From Flavobacterium sp. WC2421 (GTDB lineage: Bacteria > Bacteroidota > Bacteroidia > Flavobacteriales > Flavobacteriaceae): 64,000 nucleotides of DNA. A model generated the notes under the pieces. The model saw nothing but the letters and a program-made list of their open reading frames with translations. It made no database searches and had not been told where the DNA came from. Shown here piece after piece: positions 9,842 through 18,960 of the stretch. The stretch lies in the NCBI RefSeq assembly GCF_040822115.1, contig NZ_CP162004.1:434001-498000 (forward strand), written 5' to 3'. The position numbers were made by a program, and so were the translations under genes. Numbering within the stretch: the first letter of the stretch is position 1; each line of letters starts with the position of its first letter.

Positions 9842-10466
9842 TAAATTACAATACATTTCTCAAGGAAATACAATCAAAAAACAGTTGTATGCTATCCATA
9901 GCGCATTAGACAATGGGTGCGACTGGATCCAAATGCGATTCAAAAATCCAAATGTGCTTGAAGTTTTAACTTTGGCAGAAGCCGTAAAAAAGTTAACTCA
10001 AGACTATACATCCACATTTATCATCAATGATAATGTCCAATTAGCAAAACAACTGGACGCAGATGGAGTCCATTTAGGCTTAACAGATATGGGGATTATT
10101 GAAGCCCGCTCCATTTTGGGGCCTTCAAAAATCATTGGAGGTACTGCCAATACATTTGAAGACATTCTTAGAAGAGCTGCTGAAGATTGTGATTATATCG
10201 GATTGGGACCATTTCAATACACAACAACAAAACAAAATTTGAGCCCAATTTTGGGATTAGAAGGCTATTGTGATATCATAGAAAAAATGAGGACATACTG
10301 TATAAAAATACCCATATATGCTATTGGTGGTATCGATTTTGAAAACATAGAAAACCTAATGGAAACTGGCATTTATGGTATTGCAGTTTCTAGTTTAATT
10401 ACAAAAAATAAAAATCCGTCAGAACTTATTACTCAACTTAACGAAAAATTATATGTCAGTATTTAA
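9834..10466 (+). CDS. thiE: Thiamine phosphate synthase
   Basis: 210 residues. It joins HMP-PP with thiazole phosphate to give thiamine phosphate. It has the ThiE pattern: DWIQMRFKN near the N-terminus, [19 protein letters not shown] in the middle (the DGVHLG block is diagnostic), a [13 protein letters not shown] loop, and [11 protein letters not shown] near the end. It overlaps thiD and thiG, so it is part of the same transcript. It is closer to canonical ThiE than the gene at 8532. Confidence 0.93.
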   Translation: MYNKLQYISQGNTIKKQLYAIHSALDNGCDWIQMRFKNPNVLEVLTLAEAVKKLTQDYTSTFIINDNVQLAKQLDADGVHLGLTDMGIIEARSILGPSKIIGGTANTFEDILRRAAEDCDYIGLGPFQYTTTKQNLSPILGLEGYCDIIEKMRTYCIKIPIYAIGGIDFENIENLMETGIYGIAVSSLITKNKNPSELITQLNEKLYVSI

Positions 10467-11223
10467 TTTAGGAGATAAAACCTTCCACTCCCGTTTATTT
10501 TTAGGCACTGGTAAATTTGGTTCGAACCAACAAATGGCAGAAGCAATCTTAGCTTCTGCCAGCGAATTAGTGACGGTTGCTTTGAAACGAATCGATTTAG
10601 AAACCGAAACAGATGCTATTTTATCACATCTAAAACATCCTCACATCAACTTATTGCCTAATACTTCTGGCGCTAGAAATGCTAAAGAAGCTGTTTTTGC
10701 AGCACAATTGGCAAGAGAAGCACTCGAAACCAATTGGCTGAAACTAGAAATTCATCCCGACCCAAAATATCTAATGCCAGATGCCATCGAGACCTTAAAA
10801 GCTACTGAAGAATTAGCCAAACTCGGTTTTATAGTCTTGCCTTATATTCATGCCGACCCCGTTTTATGTAAACGGTTAGAAGATGTTGGAACCGCAGCAG
10901 TAATGCCTTTGGGCGCACCAATAGGAAGTAATAAAGGACTTAAAACGATTGATTTTCTTGAAATTATAATTGAATCCTCTAAAGTTCCTGTGATTATTGA
11001 TGCTGGAATTGGCTCTCCATCTGATGCTGCAAAAGCAATGGAACTGGGCGCAGACGCCGTTTTAGTAAATACTGCAATATCAGTTGCTGGAAATCCAATA
11101 TTAATGGCAGAAGCTTTTAGAGAAGCTGTAATTGCAGGTCGAAAAGCATATGAAGCCAAGCTGGGACAGCAATATAAACACGCAATGGCTTCGAGTCCCT
11201 TGACAGCATTTTTAAATCAATAA
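10453..11223 (+). CDS. thiG: Thiazole synthase ThiG
   Basis: 256 residues, normal length. It condenses 1-deoxyxylulose 5-phosphate, dehydroglycine and ThiS-thiocarboxylate into the thiazole. The Schiff-base lysine lies in [17 protein letters not shown], and [21 protein letters not shown] gives the phosphate-binding end. It overlaps thiE by 14 bases. Dxs, which makes one substrate, is also encoded in this window (46253-48034). Confidence 0.97.
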   Translation: MSVFNLGDKTFHSRLFLGTGKFGSNQQMAEAILASASELVTVALKRIDLETETDAILSHLKHPHINLLPNTSGARNAKEAVFAAQLAREALETNWLKLEIHPDPKYLMPDAIETLKATEELAKLGFIVLPYIHADPVLCKRLEDVGTAAVMPLGAPIGSNKGLKTIDFLEIIIESSKVPVIIDAGIGSPSDAAKAMELGADAVLVNTAISVAGNPILMAEAFREAVIAGRKAYEAKLGQQYKHAMASSPLTAFLNQ

Positions 11224-11229
11224 ATTAAC

Positions 11230-11282
11230 CGCAAAATTCACAAAGATAGGCACTAAGCGCGCAAAACTTTGTGAACCTTGCG
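11230..11282. repeat. Inverted repeat upstream of thiH
   Basis: CGCAAAATTCACAAAG (11230-11245) and CTTTGTGAACCTTGCG (11267-11282) are complementary at 14 of 16 positions. A further CGCACTTTGCG palindrome follows. This resembles a short dispersed intergenic repeat. It separates thiG from thiH in an otherwise overlapping operon. Confidence 0.55.
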
Positions 11283-11312
11283 AAAAACCGTACGCACTTT
11301 GCGTTTAAGCTT

Positions 11313-12437
11313 ATGAAAACATTCAAATCTATTTTTGAACAATACGATTGGGAAACCATTAAATCAAAAATATACCAAACCACTTCAAGAGAAGTTGAGC
11401 AATCCTTAGCTAAAACTAAAAGAAACCTAGCTGATTTCCTTGTCTTGATTTCTCCTGCAGCCCAACCCTATTTAGAACAAATGGCACAGTTAAGTCATGA
11501 ACTTACAAAAAAACGTTTTGGCAAAACCATTCAAATGTATGCTCCATTATATTTAAGTAATGAATGTCAAAATATATGTACCTACTGCGGTTTTAGCCTC
11601 GACAACAAAATAAAAAGAAAAACTCTAACCGACTCTGAAATTAAACTTGAAGTAGGAGCTTTAAAAAAAGCTGGTTTTGATCATGTACTATTAGTAACTG
11701 GAGAAGCCAACTATACCGTTAATATCAATTATTTTCTTAATGCTATAGATGTAATAAAAGAACAGTTTTCCATTATTTCCGTAGAAGTGCAACCGCTGTC
11801 CACAGAAGATTATGAGCGTTTGCATCAAGCTGGTGTTTATTCGGTATTAGTCTATCAGGAAACCTACCATCAAGAAGTCTATAAACAATACCATACAAAA
11901 GGGAAAAAATCAAATTTTGATTATCGACTAGAAACTCCAGATCGTGTGGGATCGGCTGGAATTCACAAAATAGGTTTAGGGGTCTTACTCGGATTGGAAG
12001 ATTGGCGTACAGATAGTTTTTTTAACGCTTTGCATTTAGATTATTTACAAAAGACCTATTGGCAAACAAAATACACTGTTTCATTTCCTAGATTACGTCC
12101 CGCCGAAGGGGTGATAAAACCCAATTTTATTATGGACGACAAAGATTTAGCCCAACTCATTTGTGCGTATCGTTTGTGGAATGAAGATCTAGAGATTTCT
12201 TTATCAACACGTGAAGATGAAAAATTTAGAAACAATATTATTCCACTTGGTATTACTAGTATGAGTGCAGGTTCTAAAACAAATCCAGGTGGATATGTGG
12301 TAGATCCACAATCGTTAGAACAATTTGAAATTAGCGACGAACGATCTTCTTTTGAAATTGCATCAATAATTTCTAATAGCGGATATGAACCGGTTTGGAA
12401 AGATTGGGACAGGACTTTTAGCCAAAAGTCTAATTGA
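11313..12437 (+). CDS. thiH: 2-iminoacetate synthase ThiH
   Basis: 374-residue radical-SAM enzyme that cleaves tyrosine to p-cresol and dehydroglycine for ThiG. The 4Fe-4S motif CQNICTYC (Cys85, Cys89, Cys92) is intact. The start at 11313 was chosen because the 14 extra upstream codons derive from the inverted repeat. Its presence and the absence of thiO indicate the tyrosine route to dehydroglycine, which is usual in organisms with anaerobic or mixed ancestry. Confidence 0.96.
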   Translation: MKTFKSIFEQYDWETIKSKIYQTTSREVEQSLAKTKRNLADFLVLISPAAQPYLEQMAQLSHELTKKRFGKTIQMYAPLYLSNECQNICTYCGFSLDNKIKRKTLTDSEIKLEVGALKKAGFDHVLLVTGEANYTVNINYFLNAIDVIKEQFSIISVEVQPLSTEDYERLHQAGVYSVLVYQETYHQEVYKQYHTKGKKSNFDYRLETPDRVGSAGIHKIGLGVLLGLEDWRTDSFFNALHLDYLQKTYWQTKYTVSFPRLRPAEGVIKPNFIMDDKDLAQLICAYRLWNEDLEISLSTREDEKFRNNIIPLGITSMSAGSKTNPGGYVVDPQSLEQFEISDERSSFEIASIISNSGYEPVWKDWDRTFSQKSN

Positions 12438-12502
12438 AGTCAAGAGCTTCCAATAGACTATTATTAAACATAAAAACCTCATACTTTAAGATATAAAATA
12501 AA

Positions 12503-13213
12503 ATGGGTGTAATACAAGATTTTTTGCGCTATAACCGCCAAACCATGCTTCCCGAAATAGGTAATGCGGGACAAGAGAAACTAAAAAAAGCCAAAGTACT
12601 CGTTATTGGTGCGGGAGGATTGGGTTGTCCCGTTTTACAATATATAGCCACTGCAGGAGTGGGAACTATTGGAATAGTAGATTTTGATATTGTAGAACTA
12701 CACAATTTACACCGTCAAATTTTATATACTGAAAAACATCTTGGCCATTCGAAAGCAATTATAGCAAAATCAGTTATAGAGTCTTTAAATCCATTAATTA
12801 AAATTGATGCTTTTCAAGAAAAATTAACTTCAGATAATGCCATACAAATTATTGCCAATTTTGATATTATCGTCGACGGTAGCGATAATTTTGCTACCCG
12901 CTATTTAGTCAATGACACTTGCGTAACTTTAGGAAAAACAGTTGTATATGGAAGTATTCTAGGTTTTGAGGGACAACTTGCTGTTTTTAATCACCAAGGC
13001 GGTAAAAACTTGCGTGATTTATTTCCGGAGGCACCTGATCCTAAAGATGTTCCTAACTGCAATTTAAATGGTGTATTGGGTACTTTACCGGGGATGATTG
13101 GCACCATGATGGCACATGAAACATTGAAATTAATTATTGGGTTGCCGAGTTTAAGGAATGAATTGGTATTGTTTAAAACTTTGGACTGGCAATTTACTAA
13201 ATTGAAGTTTTAA
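12503..13213 (+). CDS. thiF: ThiS adenylyltransferase ThiF (HesA/MoeB/ThiF family)
   Basis: 236-residue E1-like enzyme. The nucleotide-binding motif VLVIGAGGLGCPVLQYIATAG lies at about 30-50 and a conserved GSDNFATRYLVND block follows. It adenylates the ThiS C-terminus. Only three cysteines are present, so neither of the CxxC pairs that form the structural zinc site in E. coli ThiF/MoeB is present, and the protein is slightly short. Position at the end of the thi operon favours ThiF over MoeB. Confidence 0.88.
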   Translation: MGVIQDFLRYNRQTMLPEIGNAGQEKLKKAKVLVIGAGGLGCPVLQYIATAGVGTIGIVDFDIVELHNLHRQILYTEKHLGHSKAIIAKSVIESLNPLIKIDAFQEKLTSDNAIQIIANFDIIVDGSDNFATRYLVNDTCVTLGKTVVYGSILGFEGQLAVFNHQGGKNLRDLFPEAPDPKDVPNCNLNGVLGTLPGMIGTMMAHETLKLIIGLPSLRNELVLFKTLDWQFTKLKF

Positions 13214-13244
13214 GTCAGTCTTAAAATCTATTTTGATTGTGTGG

Positions 13245-13302
13245 AATGGAACGCGTATGATGCGGATTTACTGAAGCAAAAACACGGATTAAAACGGATT
13301 TC
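13245..13302 (+). repeat. 57-bp dispersed repeat, right copy
   Basis: Inverted copy of 6564-6622 (about 80 percent identical by eye). Another short CACGGATTTAACGGAT segment follows near 13333. It begins 31 bases after thiF. The rest of the 357-base thiF-aat gap is AT-rich apart from copy G. Confidence 0.65.
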
Positions 13303-13430
13303 AAATTATTCTGTTTACTGTGTGAAATTGGACACGGATTTAACGGATAGATAGTTGTTTTATTGCTGTCTTTCTTATTAATTTATGTGGATTGTGTGTC
13401 GTAGTTTTCTTAGTAGGATTGTATGTGTTT

Positions 13431-13568
13431 TGCCCCAGATGGGAGTGAAAAGCCCGGACTTAAAAAACTATTTTTTCAAGGAATAAAAGAGCGACCGTAG
13501 GAAGCTCCTTTTATGACTTTAGAAAAAAAGGTTTTGAAGGAGGACTTGTAACGGACAGCTGGATAAGG
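13431..13568 (+). repeat. Dispersed hairpin-border element, copy G (divergent)
   Basis: Starts TGCCCCAGATGGGAGTGAAA then AGCCCGGACTT, and ends GGACTTGTAACGGACAGC then TGGATAAGG. It contains an internal stem (ATAAAAGAGC against GCTCCTTTTAT, one bulge). It shares its borders with copy F and abuts the aat stop codon. It sits between the convergent thiF and aat genes. Confidence 0.65.
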
Positions 13569-13570
13569 CA

Positions 13571-14212
13571 CTACTTACTATTTTTAAGAATTGCCATGAA
13601 GTCCTTTCTATCAATTTCACGACAGCCTAGAGTTTCTAAATGAGGATTATAAACCTGGCAGTCCAAGAGTTGATAATTGGCAGTCTTTAGTGAATTAACC
13701 AAGGAAATAAAAGCGACTTTGGAAGCGTTAGAAACTTTAGAGAACATACTTTCGCCACAAAAAACGTTACCTAAATCTATACCGTATAAACCACCAACCA
13801 AAATACCATCTTGCCAAACCTCAACTGATTTTGCGACTCCTAATTCATGTAAATTGCAATAGGCATCAATCATATCATTAGTAATCCAAGTGCCGTTTTG
13901 CCCCTCTCTTTTTATCATTTGACAATTAGAAATAACTTCTCTAAAGTTTTTGTTGAATGTAACTGTAAAGAGATTACGATTTAGGATATTACGCATACTC
14001 TTAGAAACGATTAATTCTTCCAAAAACAAAACCATTCTTGGATTTGGTGACCACCAAGTAATAGGTTCTCCATCTTCAAACCAAGGGAAAATACCGCTTT
14101 TATAGGCCAATTGCAGCCTTTCGGGAGATAAATCACCACCCAACGCAATAATACCAGAAGAATGCGTTAAACTAACATCTGGAAAAAATAAATCTTGAGA
14201 CAAATAATACAT
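13571..14212 (-). CDS. aat: Leucyl/phenylalanyl-tRNA-protein transferase
   Basis: 213 residues, close to the usual Aat length. It transfers Leu or Phe from tRNA to proteins with N-terminal Lys or Arg, marking them for Clp degradation. Family blocks are GIIALGGDLSPERLQLAYKS and GIFPWF near the N-terminus, WWSPNPRMVL, and GGLYGIDLGNVFCGESMFS in the second half. It is convergent with thiF and stands alone. clpS is not in the window. Confidence 0.96.
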   Translation of the reverse strand: MYYLSQDLFFPDVSLTHSSGIIALGGDLSPERLQLAYKSGIFPWFEDGEPITWWSPNPRMVLFLEELIVSKSMRNILNRNLFTVTFNKNFREVISNCQMIKREGQNGTWITNDMIDAYCNLHELGVAKSVEVWQDGILVGGLYGIDLGNVFCGESMFSKVSNASKVAFISLVNSLKTANYQLLDCQVYNPHLETLGCREIDRKDFMAILKNSK

Positions 14213-14241
14213 ATTTTAAATAATATCTAAATCATTACCCT

Positions 14242-14249
14242 TAACTTTG
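14242..14249 (+). promoter_or_regulatory. -7 element of the PAP2 gene
   Basis: TAACTTTG matches TAnnTTTG and predicts transcription from about 14255, giving a leader of about 45 bases to the ATG at 14301. Confidence 0.5.
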
Positions 14250-14300
14250 GTATACAATTTTAATTTTCAACCCATTCATTCTTATAATAAAGTCATCCTT

Positions 14301-15032
14301 ATGAAATACAAATCAATTCTACTTGTTTTTATAGTATTGGCAACACAAATGTATGGACAAAAAATTGATAAGTTATCAACTTCCAAGAAACTCAGCTATA
14401 AACCTTTTATTGTTCCAACTGCTATGATCACAGCCGGAGTAATATTACTCAATACGGATGATAATCAGGAAATACAAGATAAATCAAATAATTTTTTTGG
14501 AAAAAATTTCCATTCTACAGCTGACAACATATTCCCTTTAGTTCCAATTGCACAAATTTATACAGGACGTTATTTAGGTTTTCAACCCAAAAACAACTTT
14601 AAACACCAAACTATTGATATTGTCGTTGCCAACGCAACCAGTTTAATTATTGTTGAGATTCTTAAAAATACCATTAAAAAAGAACGCCCCGACCAATCAG
14701 ACAATTTGAGTTTCCCCTCTGGACATTCGGCCATCGCTTTTACGAATGCAGCACTGTTGTTCAACGAATATAAAGACTCTAATATTTGGTATGCAAGTAG
14801 TGGTTTTCTATTTGCTACTACTACCGCAGTTTTTCGAATAGCCAATAACAAACATTACAGTTCTGATGTGTTGACTGGAGCAGGAATCGGCCTGGCATCG
14901 GGAATTTTAGTATCGTATTACAATCCTTTTCAATCCATGCGATTTGGAAAAACAAAAAAGACAACTGCTTTCATTTATCCCCAAATTGGCAATAAAATTG
15001 GATTTGGGTTACTTATAAAACCTAATTATTGA
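14301..15032 (+). CDS. PAP2-superfamily phosphatase, exported
   Basis: 243 residues with an N-terminal signal peptide (MKYKSILLVFIVLATQMYGQ). The three PAP2 motifs are present: K-x6-RP (KNTIKKERP), PSGHS, and R-x5-H-x3-D (RIANNKHYSSD). It probably dephosphorylates a lipid phosphate at the cell envelope. An upstream TTG at 14247 would extend the frame, but that overlaps a TAACTTTG promoter element (14242-14249), so I use the ATG at 14301. The substrate cannot be told from sequence. Confidence 0.85.
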   Translation: MKYKSILLVFIVLATQMYGQKIDKLSTSKKLSYKPFIVPTAMITAGVILLNTDDNQEIQDKSNNFFGKNFHSTADNIFPLVPIAQIYTGRYLGFQPKNNFKHQTIDIVVANATSLIIVEILKNTIKKERPDQSDNLSFPSGHSAIAFTNAALLFNEYKDSNIWYASSGFLFATTTAVFRIANNKHYSSDVLTGAGIGLASGILVSYYNPFQSMRFGKTKKTTAFIYPQIGNKIGFGLLIKPNY

Positions 15033-15050
15033 GATGGGAATTGATTAAAC

Positions 15051-15086
15051 AAAAAAAGCCTTGAGATAAACTCAAGGCTTTTTTTT
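15051..15086. terminator. Bidirectional terminator between PAP2 and DUF3127 genes
   Basis: AAAAAAAGCCTTGAG and CTCAAGGCTTTTTTTT form a 15-bp stem with a 5-base loop. A- and T-runs on both sides serve both convergent genes. Confidence 0.92.
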
Positions 15087-15099
15087 GTTTTTCTTTTTA

Positions 15100-15471
15100 T
15101 TAAAAAGGCAAATCGTCTGGTTCATCTTCATTAAGATTTGTAGCAGGAGCAAATGCTTGTGCTGCTGGCATAGGTGCTGAAGCTGCTGGAGCATCGGCAA
15201 CTAATTTTTCAATTCTCCATCCTTGAATACTGTTGAAATATTTAGTTTCACCTTGTGGATTAACCCATTCTCTACCTCTTAAATTGATTGAAACTTTTAC
15301 AGGTTCACCAATACTATAATTGTTTAACAAATCACATTTATCTTGAGTAAACTCAATCATAATGTGTTGTGGATACTGCTCTTCTGTAGTAACAACTAAT
15401 TCTCTCTTTTTAAATGAGGCACTAACTTGTTGTTCTGGATTAACAACTTTAATTTTTCCTGTAACTTCCAT
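15100..15471 (-). CDS. DUF3127 protein, SSB-like with acidic tip
   Basis: 123 residues. Residues 1-90 match the DUF3127 pattern and look like an OB-fold: the stretch with NLRGREWVNPQGETKYFNS resembles the central strands of single-stranded DNA-binding proteins. An Ala/Pro-rich linker (about 92-112) leads to a C-terminus ending DEPDDLPF, very like the DDIPF tip that E. coli SSB uses to recruit repair proteins. The window's own ssb also ends in NDLPF. Function is not established; the SSB-like reading is inference from length, layout and tip. Confidence 0.85.
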   Translation of the reverse strand: MEVTGKIKVVNPEQQVSASFKKRELVVTTEEQYPQHIMIEFTQDKCDLLNNYSIGEPVKVSINLRGREWVNPQGETKYFNSIQGWRIEKLVADAPAASAPMPAAQAFAPATNLNEDEPDDLPF

Positions 15472-15499
15472 CTTCCTTTATTTTAATTGTTATTTAAGA

Positions 15500-16375
15500 T
15501 TATTTTTTTGCAAGAAGTACTTTCCATGCAGAAAGAACATCGTTTTCATCTAAGTATTTCTTTGCTTCCAAATGCACATTTTTTTGGTCATCTGAGCTTA
15601 AAACTGCTTTTATCGAAAAATTCTGTTTTACAAATATACTAACTTCTTCTGTTGTAGGCAAGGCTTCTATGTTTCCTAATTTACCAAAATCATTTCCGTC
15701 AAATACAACGCTATTCCTCACATGATTAGGAATTGCATCTACCCCAATTCCAAGAGTGGACAATGGCTTTGGTACTTCAAACAATCCTTGATTTGACCTT
15801 GAATACCAATTCCCTCCTAGCCTGGAAACTAAATCAATTTTATGTTGATCAATAGCTCCGTTTTCATCTAGTATAGCTTCATCAATATGCAACTTAATCA
15901 CTTCACACAGAATTAAATTCCCAGCTCCGCCTTCGGTCCCCAAAGCAATAATCTCAATTACTTTACATTCAAATTGCACTGGTGATTCTTTTACTCTAAA
16001 AGGTTTTACCAGATCAGATAGTATAGCAGTAAACCCTGATTTCAAAAATTCATTTACCCCATCAGCATACTCTGTACTAGCAAGTGAAGTTTGTTGCACC
16101 ATATCAAAATTGACAACATTGATGACTACTTCTTTTGTAGCTTCACAATTAATTAAGGTATGCTTTACCGAATTATCACGTACTCGTCTGGCTGGTGAAA
16201 AGACTAGAATCGGTGGATTAGCACTAAAAACATTAAAAAAGCTAAAAGGAGACAAATTGGGATTTCCGTTTTCATCTATAGTACTTGCAAATGCAATTGG
16301 TCTTGGCCCAACAGAACCCTGTAAATAACCTTGCAACACAGCAGTTCCAACACTTTTTGGATCAATACTAATCAT
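15500..16375 (-). CDS. Flavin reductase-like FMN-binding split-barrel protein
   Basis: 291 residues. The N-terminal 200 residues form the FMN-binding split barrel of the flavin reductase/DIM6 family (VGPRPIAFASTIDENGNPNLSPFSFFNVFS, here given in two blocks: VGPRPIAFAST and GNPNLSPFSFFN). The last 80 residues are a less conserved extension. The partner enzyme and electron acceptor are unknown. It lies 28 bases upstream of the DUF3127 gene on the same strand. A TACTTTTG box on the minus strand at 16422-16415 probably starts the transcript. Confidence 0.85.
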   Translation of the reverse strand: MISIDPKSVGTAVLQGYLQGSVGPRPIAFASTIDENGNPNLSPFSFFNVFSANPPILVFSPARRVRDNSVKHTLINCEATKEVVINVVNFDMVQQTSLASTEYADGVNEFLKSGFTAILSDLVKPFRVKESPVQFECKVIEIIALGTEGGAGNLILCEVIKLHIDEAILDENGAIDQHKIDLVSRLGGNWYSRSNQGLFEVPKPLSTLGIGVDAIPNHVRNSVVFDGNDFGKLGNIEALPTTEEVSIFVKQNFSIKAVLSSDDQKNVHLEAKKYLDENDVLSAWKVLLAKK

Positions 16376-16558
16376 ACTTTTTATCGTTTTTATTTGTTTA
16401 AATCGCTTGGTTTACAAAAGTAAGCAAATCGTTTAAGTTTAAAAAAGAAGGTACACTATTTTAATCTTAAATGTTTAATACCACGTAAAAAACTTTCTTT
16501 CACCTACTAAAACAATCCAGTATTTATTTCGTTATATTTATACCTCAAAATAACATTT

Positions 16559-17719
16559 ATGCAGTTTTCTGAAAGAAGAAATACAAGTCGTTGGATTATT
16601 ATTTTTGCTTCATTTTTGATTATCTCTCTGATACTTTGGAATACCTATACTTTTTTTCAAATTTTTAAAAACGAAGAACGTTTAAAAATGAATCTTTGGG
16701 CAAATGCTCAAAAAACACTTATAAATGCTGATGCAAATACTGATGTCGAATTGCCATTACAAATATTCAGTAACAATACGTCGATACCCATCATTCTTAC
16801 CGAAAATGACAGCATTATAAATACCGTTAATATTGATGAAGTGATTATAAAAGACAGCAATAAAGCAACTCTTTTTTTAAATGACTTAAAAAATGAAAAT
16901 GACCCAATTGTAATTAAATACGGCCCTGGGAAATTTCAAAAATTATATTATGGAAATTCTGCTTTACTAAATAAGCTTAAATATTATCCTATTGCTTTAT
17001 TACTTATTATTGTATTATTTGCCGCCTTAGTCTATTATTTTTATCGAAGTACAAAAATTGCAACTCAAAATAAACTCTGGGCTGGAATGGCCAAGGAAAC
17101 CGCACACCAAATAGGCACACCACTCTCCTCTTTAATAGGGTGGGTAGAAATATTAAAAGCAGATAACGTAGCTGAGTCAATTACAACTGAAATTGAAAAA
17201 GACATCGATCGTTTACTAACTATCACAGATCGTTTCTCGAAAATAGGATCAGAACCCATATTAGAAAATAAAAATATTGTTGAAGAAACACAGCAATCGT
17301 ATCACTACTTACAATCCCGTTTTTCTAAACAAATTGAATTTATATTTGAAGCTCCAGAGAAACCCATATACGTTATGCTGAACTCTAGCTTACACAGTTG
17401 GACTATAGAAAACTTGGTCAAAAACGCCATTGACGCTATGAAAGGAAGAGGGAAATTAACGTTAAAAATTGAACAGGATAATGATTATGTGAAAATAAAT
17501 GTGTCCGATACCGGAAATGGAATTCAGAAACAACAATTCAAAACAGTATTTGAACCCGGCTTTACTACTAAAAAAAGAGGTTGGGGACTAGGTCTTTCTT
17601 TAACAAAAAGAATCGTTGAAGAATATCACAAAGGAAAAATTAGAGTATTAAATTCTGAAATAGGGAAAGGAACCACCATGCAAATTGTATTAAAAAAGAA
17701 TAAGCCGCTTAATATCTAA
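16559..17719 (+). CDS. Orphan membrane sensor histidine kinase
   Basis: 386 residues. TM1 is at about 12-34 and TM2 at about 144-163, enclosing a periplasmic sensor of about 110 residues. The dimerisation box has His182 in AHQIGTPLSSLIGW, an atypical H-box in which HELRTPL is replaced by HQIGTPL. The ATPase domain is complete (NLVKNAIDAM, DTGNGI, then GWGLGL). No response regulator is adjacent, so it is an orphan kinase. Its last 11 bases overlap the convergent gene downstream. Confidence 0.9.
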   Translation: MQFSERRNTSRWIIIFASFLIISLILWNTYTFFQIFKNEERLKMNLWANAQKTLINADANTDVELPLQIFSNNTSIPIILTENDSIINTVNIDEVIIKDSNKATLFLNDLKNENDPIVIKYGPGKFQKLYYGNSALLNKLKYYPIALLLIIVLFAALVYYFYRSTKIATQNKLWAGMAKETAHQIGTPLSSLIGWVEILKADNVAESITTEIEKDIDRLLTITDRFSKIGSEPILENKNIVEETQQSYHYLQSRFSKQIEFIFEAPEKPIYVMLNSSLHSWTIENLVKNAIDAMKGRGKLTLKIEQDNDYVKINVSDTGNGIQKQQFKTVFEPGFTTKKRGWGLGLSLTKRIVEEYHKGKIRVLNSEIGKGTTMQIVLKKNKPLNI

Positions 17720-18872
17720 TGATGGTACGAAACATAGTCTCTCTTGCTGGCTCTGATTTACTTAAGTATTTAAACACAAACTTTTCATGTTCTTGAGTCA
17801 ATTGCATTGCAACACTTAAAGATTTTTTTATTGAATTTAGGCTTGCATCATTTTTATCACCTACTTGCCCCAAATTATTCAACAAATATTGACAGTTACT
17901 AAATATATCTTTGGGGTTACCTATCATTCTTTTTAGTTCTTCATCTGAATGAATGGGTCTAAATTGCTTGTTTCTATAATTAATGAATTCATTTAATTTA
18001 TTAATCCCTTCTTTATATAAGTTTACTATTATTTTAAAATCGTCTAAAGCTTTGACTTGATCGTAATATTCTATTTTCTTTTTCTCATAAGAAAGCTGAT
18101 CCAAAATCATAGAATTGATAACACCATTCTTTTTAATTCTTTCCGAAGAACTTATTAATTGTTCTTTCTCTGATACCGTATTATATCTTGAAATTTCTGA
18201 ATCAAAATCGAAACGTCTTTTTGATGAATTGATTTGGGTTTGCCCATTATAGAATTCCTTATTAGATATTGTATAATTAAGAAATTGCCACATATAATCA
18301 AATGGAATGTGAGATGAAATTATTTTACTTGGATCTGTTTTAAAATAATAATTATCAATTGCTTTAACAAATACACCATTTCTTATATAACCAGCGCCCC
18401 AAGTTGGATCAAAAACATACCATTTATTATCAATATTAGCACCACACCAAGCATGTGGGTCAGTAAGAATTTCTCCTTTATATTTTGTATATCCGTTTAT
18501 CACTACGGCATTAATTCCTGCTTTAATTGCAATGTCTTTAAATATTTCTGCATAGTCACTACAAACTCCTTTTCTAGTTTTTAATGTGTTTTTTATTCTG
18601 TTTTCAAAAGTATCGGTATAGTTAAGGACACGCATGTTTTCAATATCATAATTGATTGTTGATGCAGTCCAATAAAAAACTGCCCGAATTTTTTCGTCAT
18701 TAGTTTTAAAATTAGATGTGATATAATCCGCAATTGAATTTGTAGAAAAGGTCAATCGATTTGGAATTTCAGCCATTTTCTTATCAATTGAAGCGTACTC
18801 TATTTTGGCTTGACCCAAACAAAACAGGGAGAAAAAGAAAGTGATAAAAAGAAATAAAAAACTATTTTTCAT
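17709..18872 (-). CDS. Secreted transglutaminase-like protein
   Basis: 387 residues with a signal peptide (about 1-20). A transglutaminase/peptidase-like core lies at about 45-165, with the catalytic triad visible as Cys104 (GVCSDYA), His140 (DPHAWC) and Asp155 (FDPTWGAG). Such proteins in Bacteroidota act as cysteine peptidases or unknown envelope enzymes. The C-terminal 200 residues are rich in charged helices and match nothing I recognise. It is tail-to-tail with the histidine kinase, overlapping by 11 bases. Confidence 0.85.
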   Translation of the reverse strand: MKNSFLFLFITFFFSLFCLGQAKIEYASIDKKMAEIPNRLTFSTNSIADYITSNFKTNDEKIRAVFYWTASTINYDIENMRVLNYTDTFENRIKNTLKTRKGVCSDYAEIFKDIAIKAGINAVVINGYTKYKGEILTDPHAWCGANIDNKWYVFDPTWGAGYIRNGVFVKAIDNYYFKTDPSKIISSHIPFDYMWQFLNYTISNKEFYNGQTQINSSKRRFDFDSEISRYNTVSEKEQLISSSERIKKNGVINSMILDQLSYEKKKIEYYDQVKALDDFKIIVNLYKEGINKLNEFINYRNKQFRPIHSDEELKRMIGNPKDIFSNCQYLLNNLGQVGDKNDASLNSIKKSLSVAMQLTQEHEKFVFKYLSKSEPARETMFRTIIRY

Positions 18873-18960
18873 TGTAATGGTGCGCTCTAAATTAAAATTA
18901 GCAATTGCTTATTTCATTTTAAACGAAAACCGTACCACTTTATTGGATTGTGCTGATAAA

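Noticed and set aside
14247-14300. TTG start extending the PAP2 protein
   Set aside because: It overlaps a promoter element and would put residues before a complete signal peptide.
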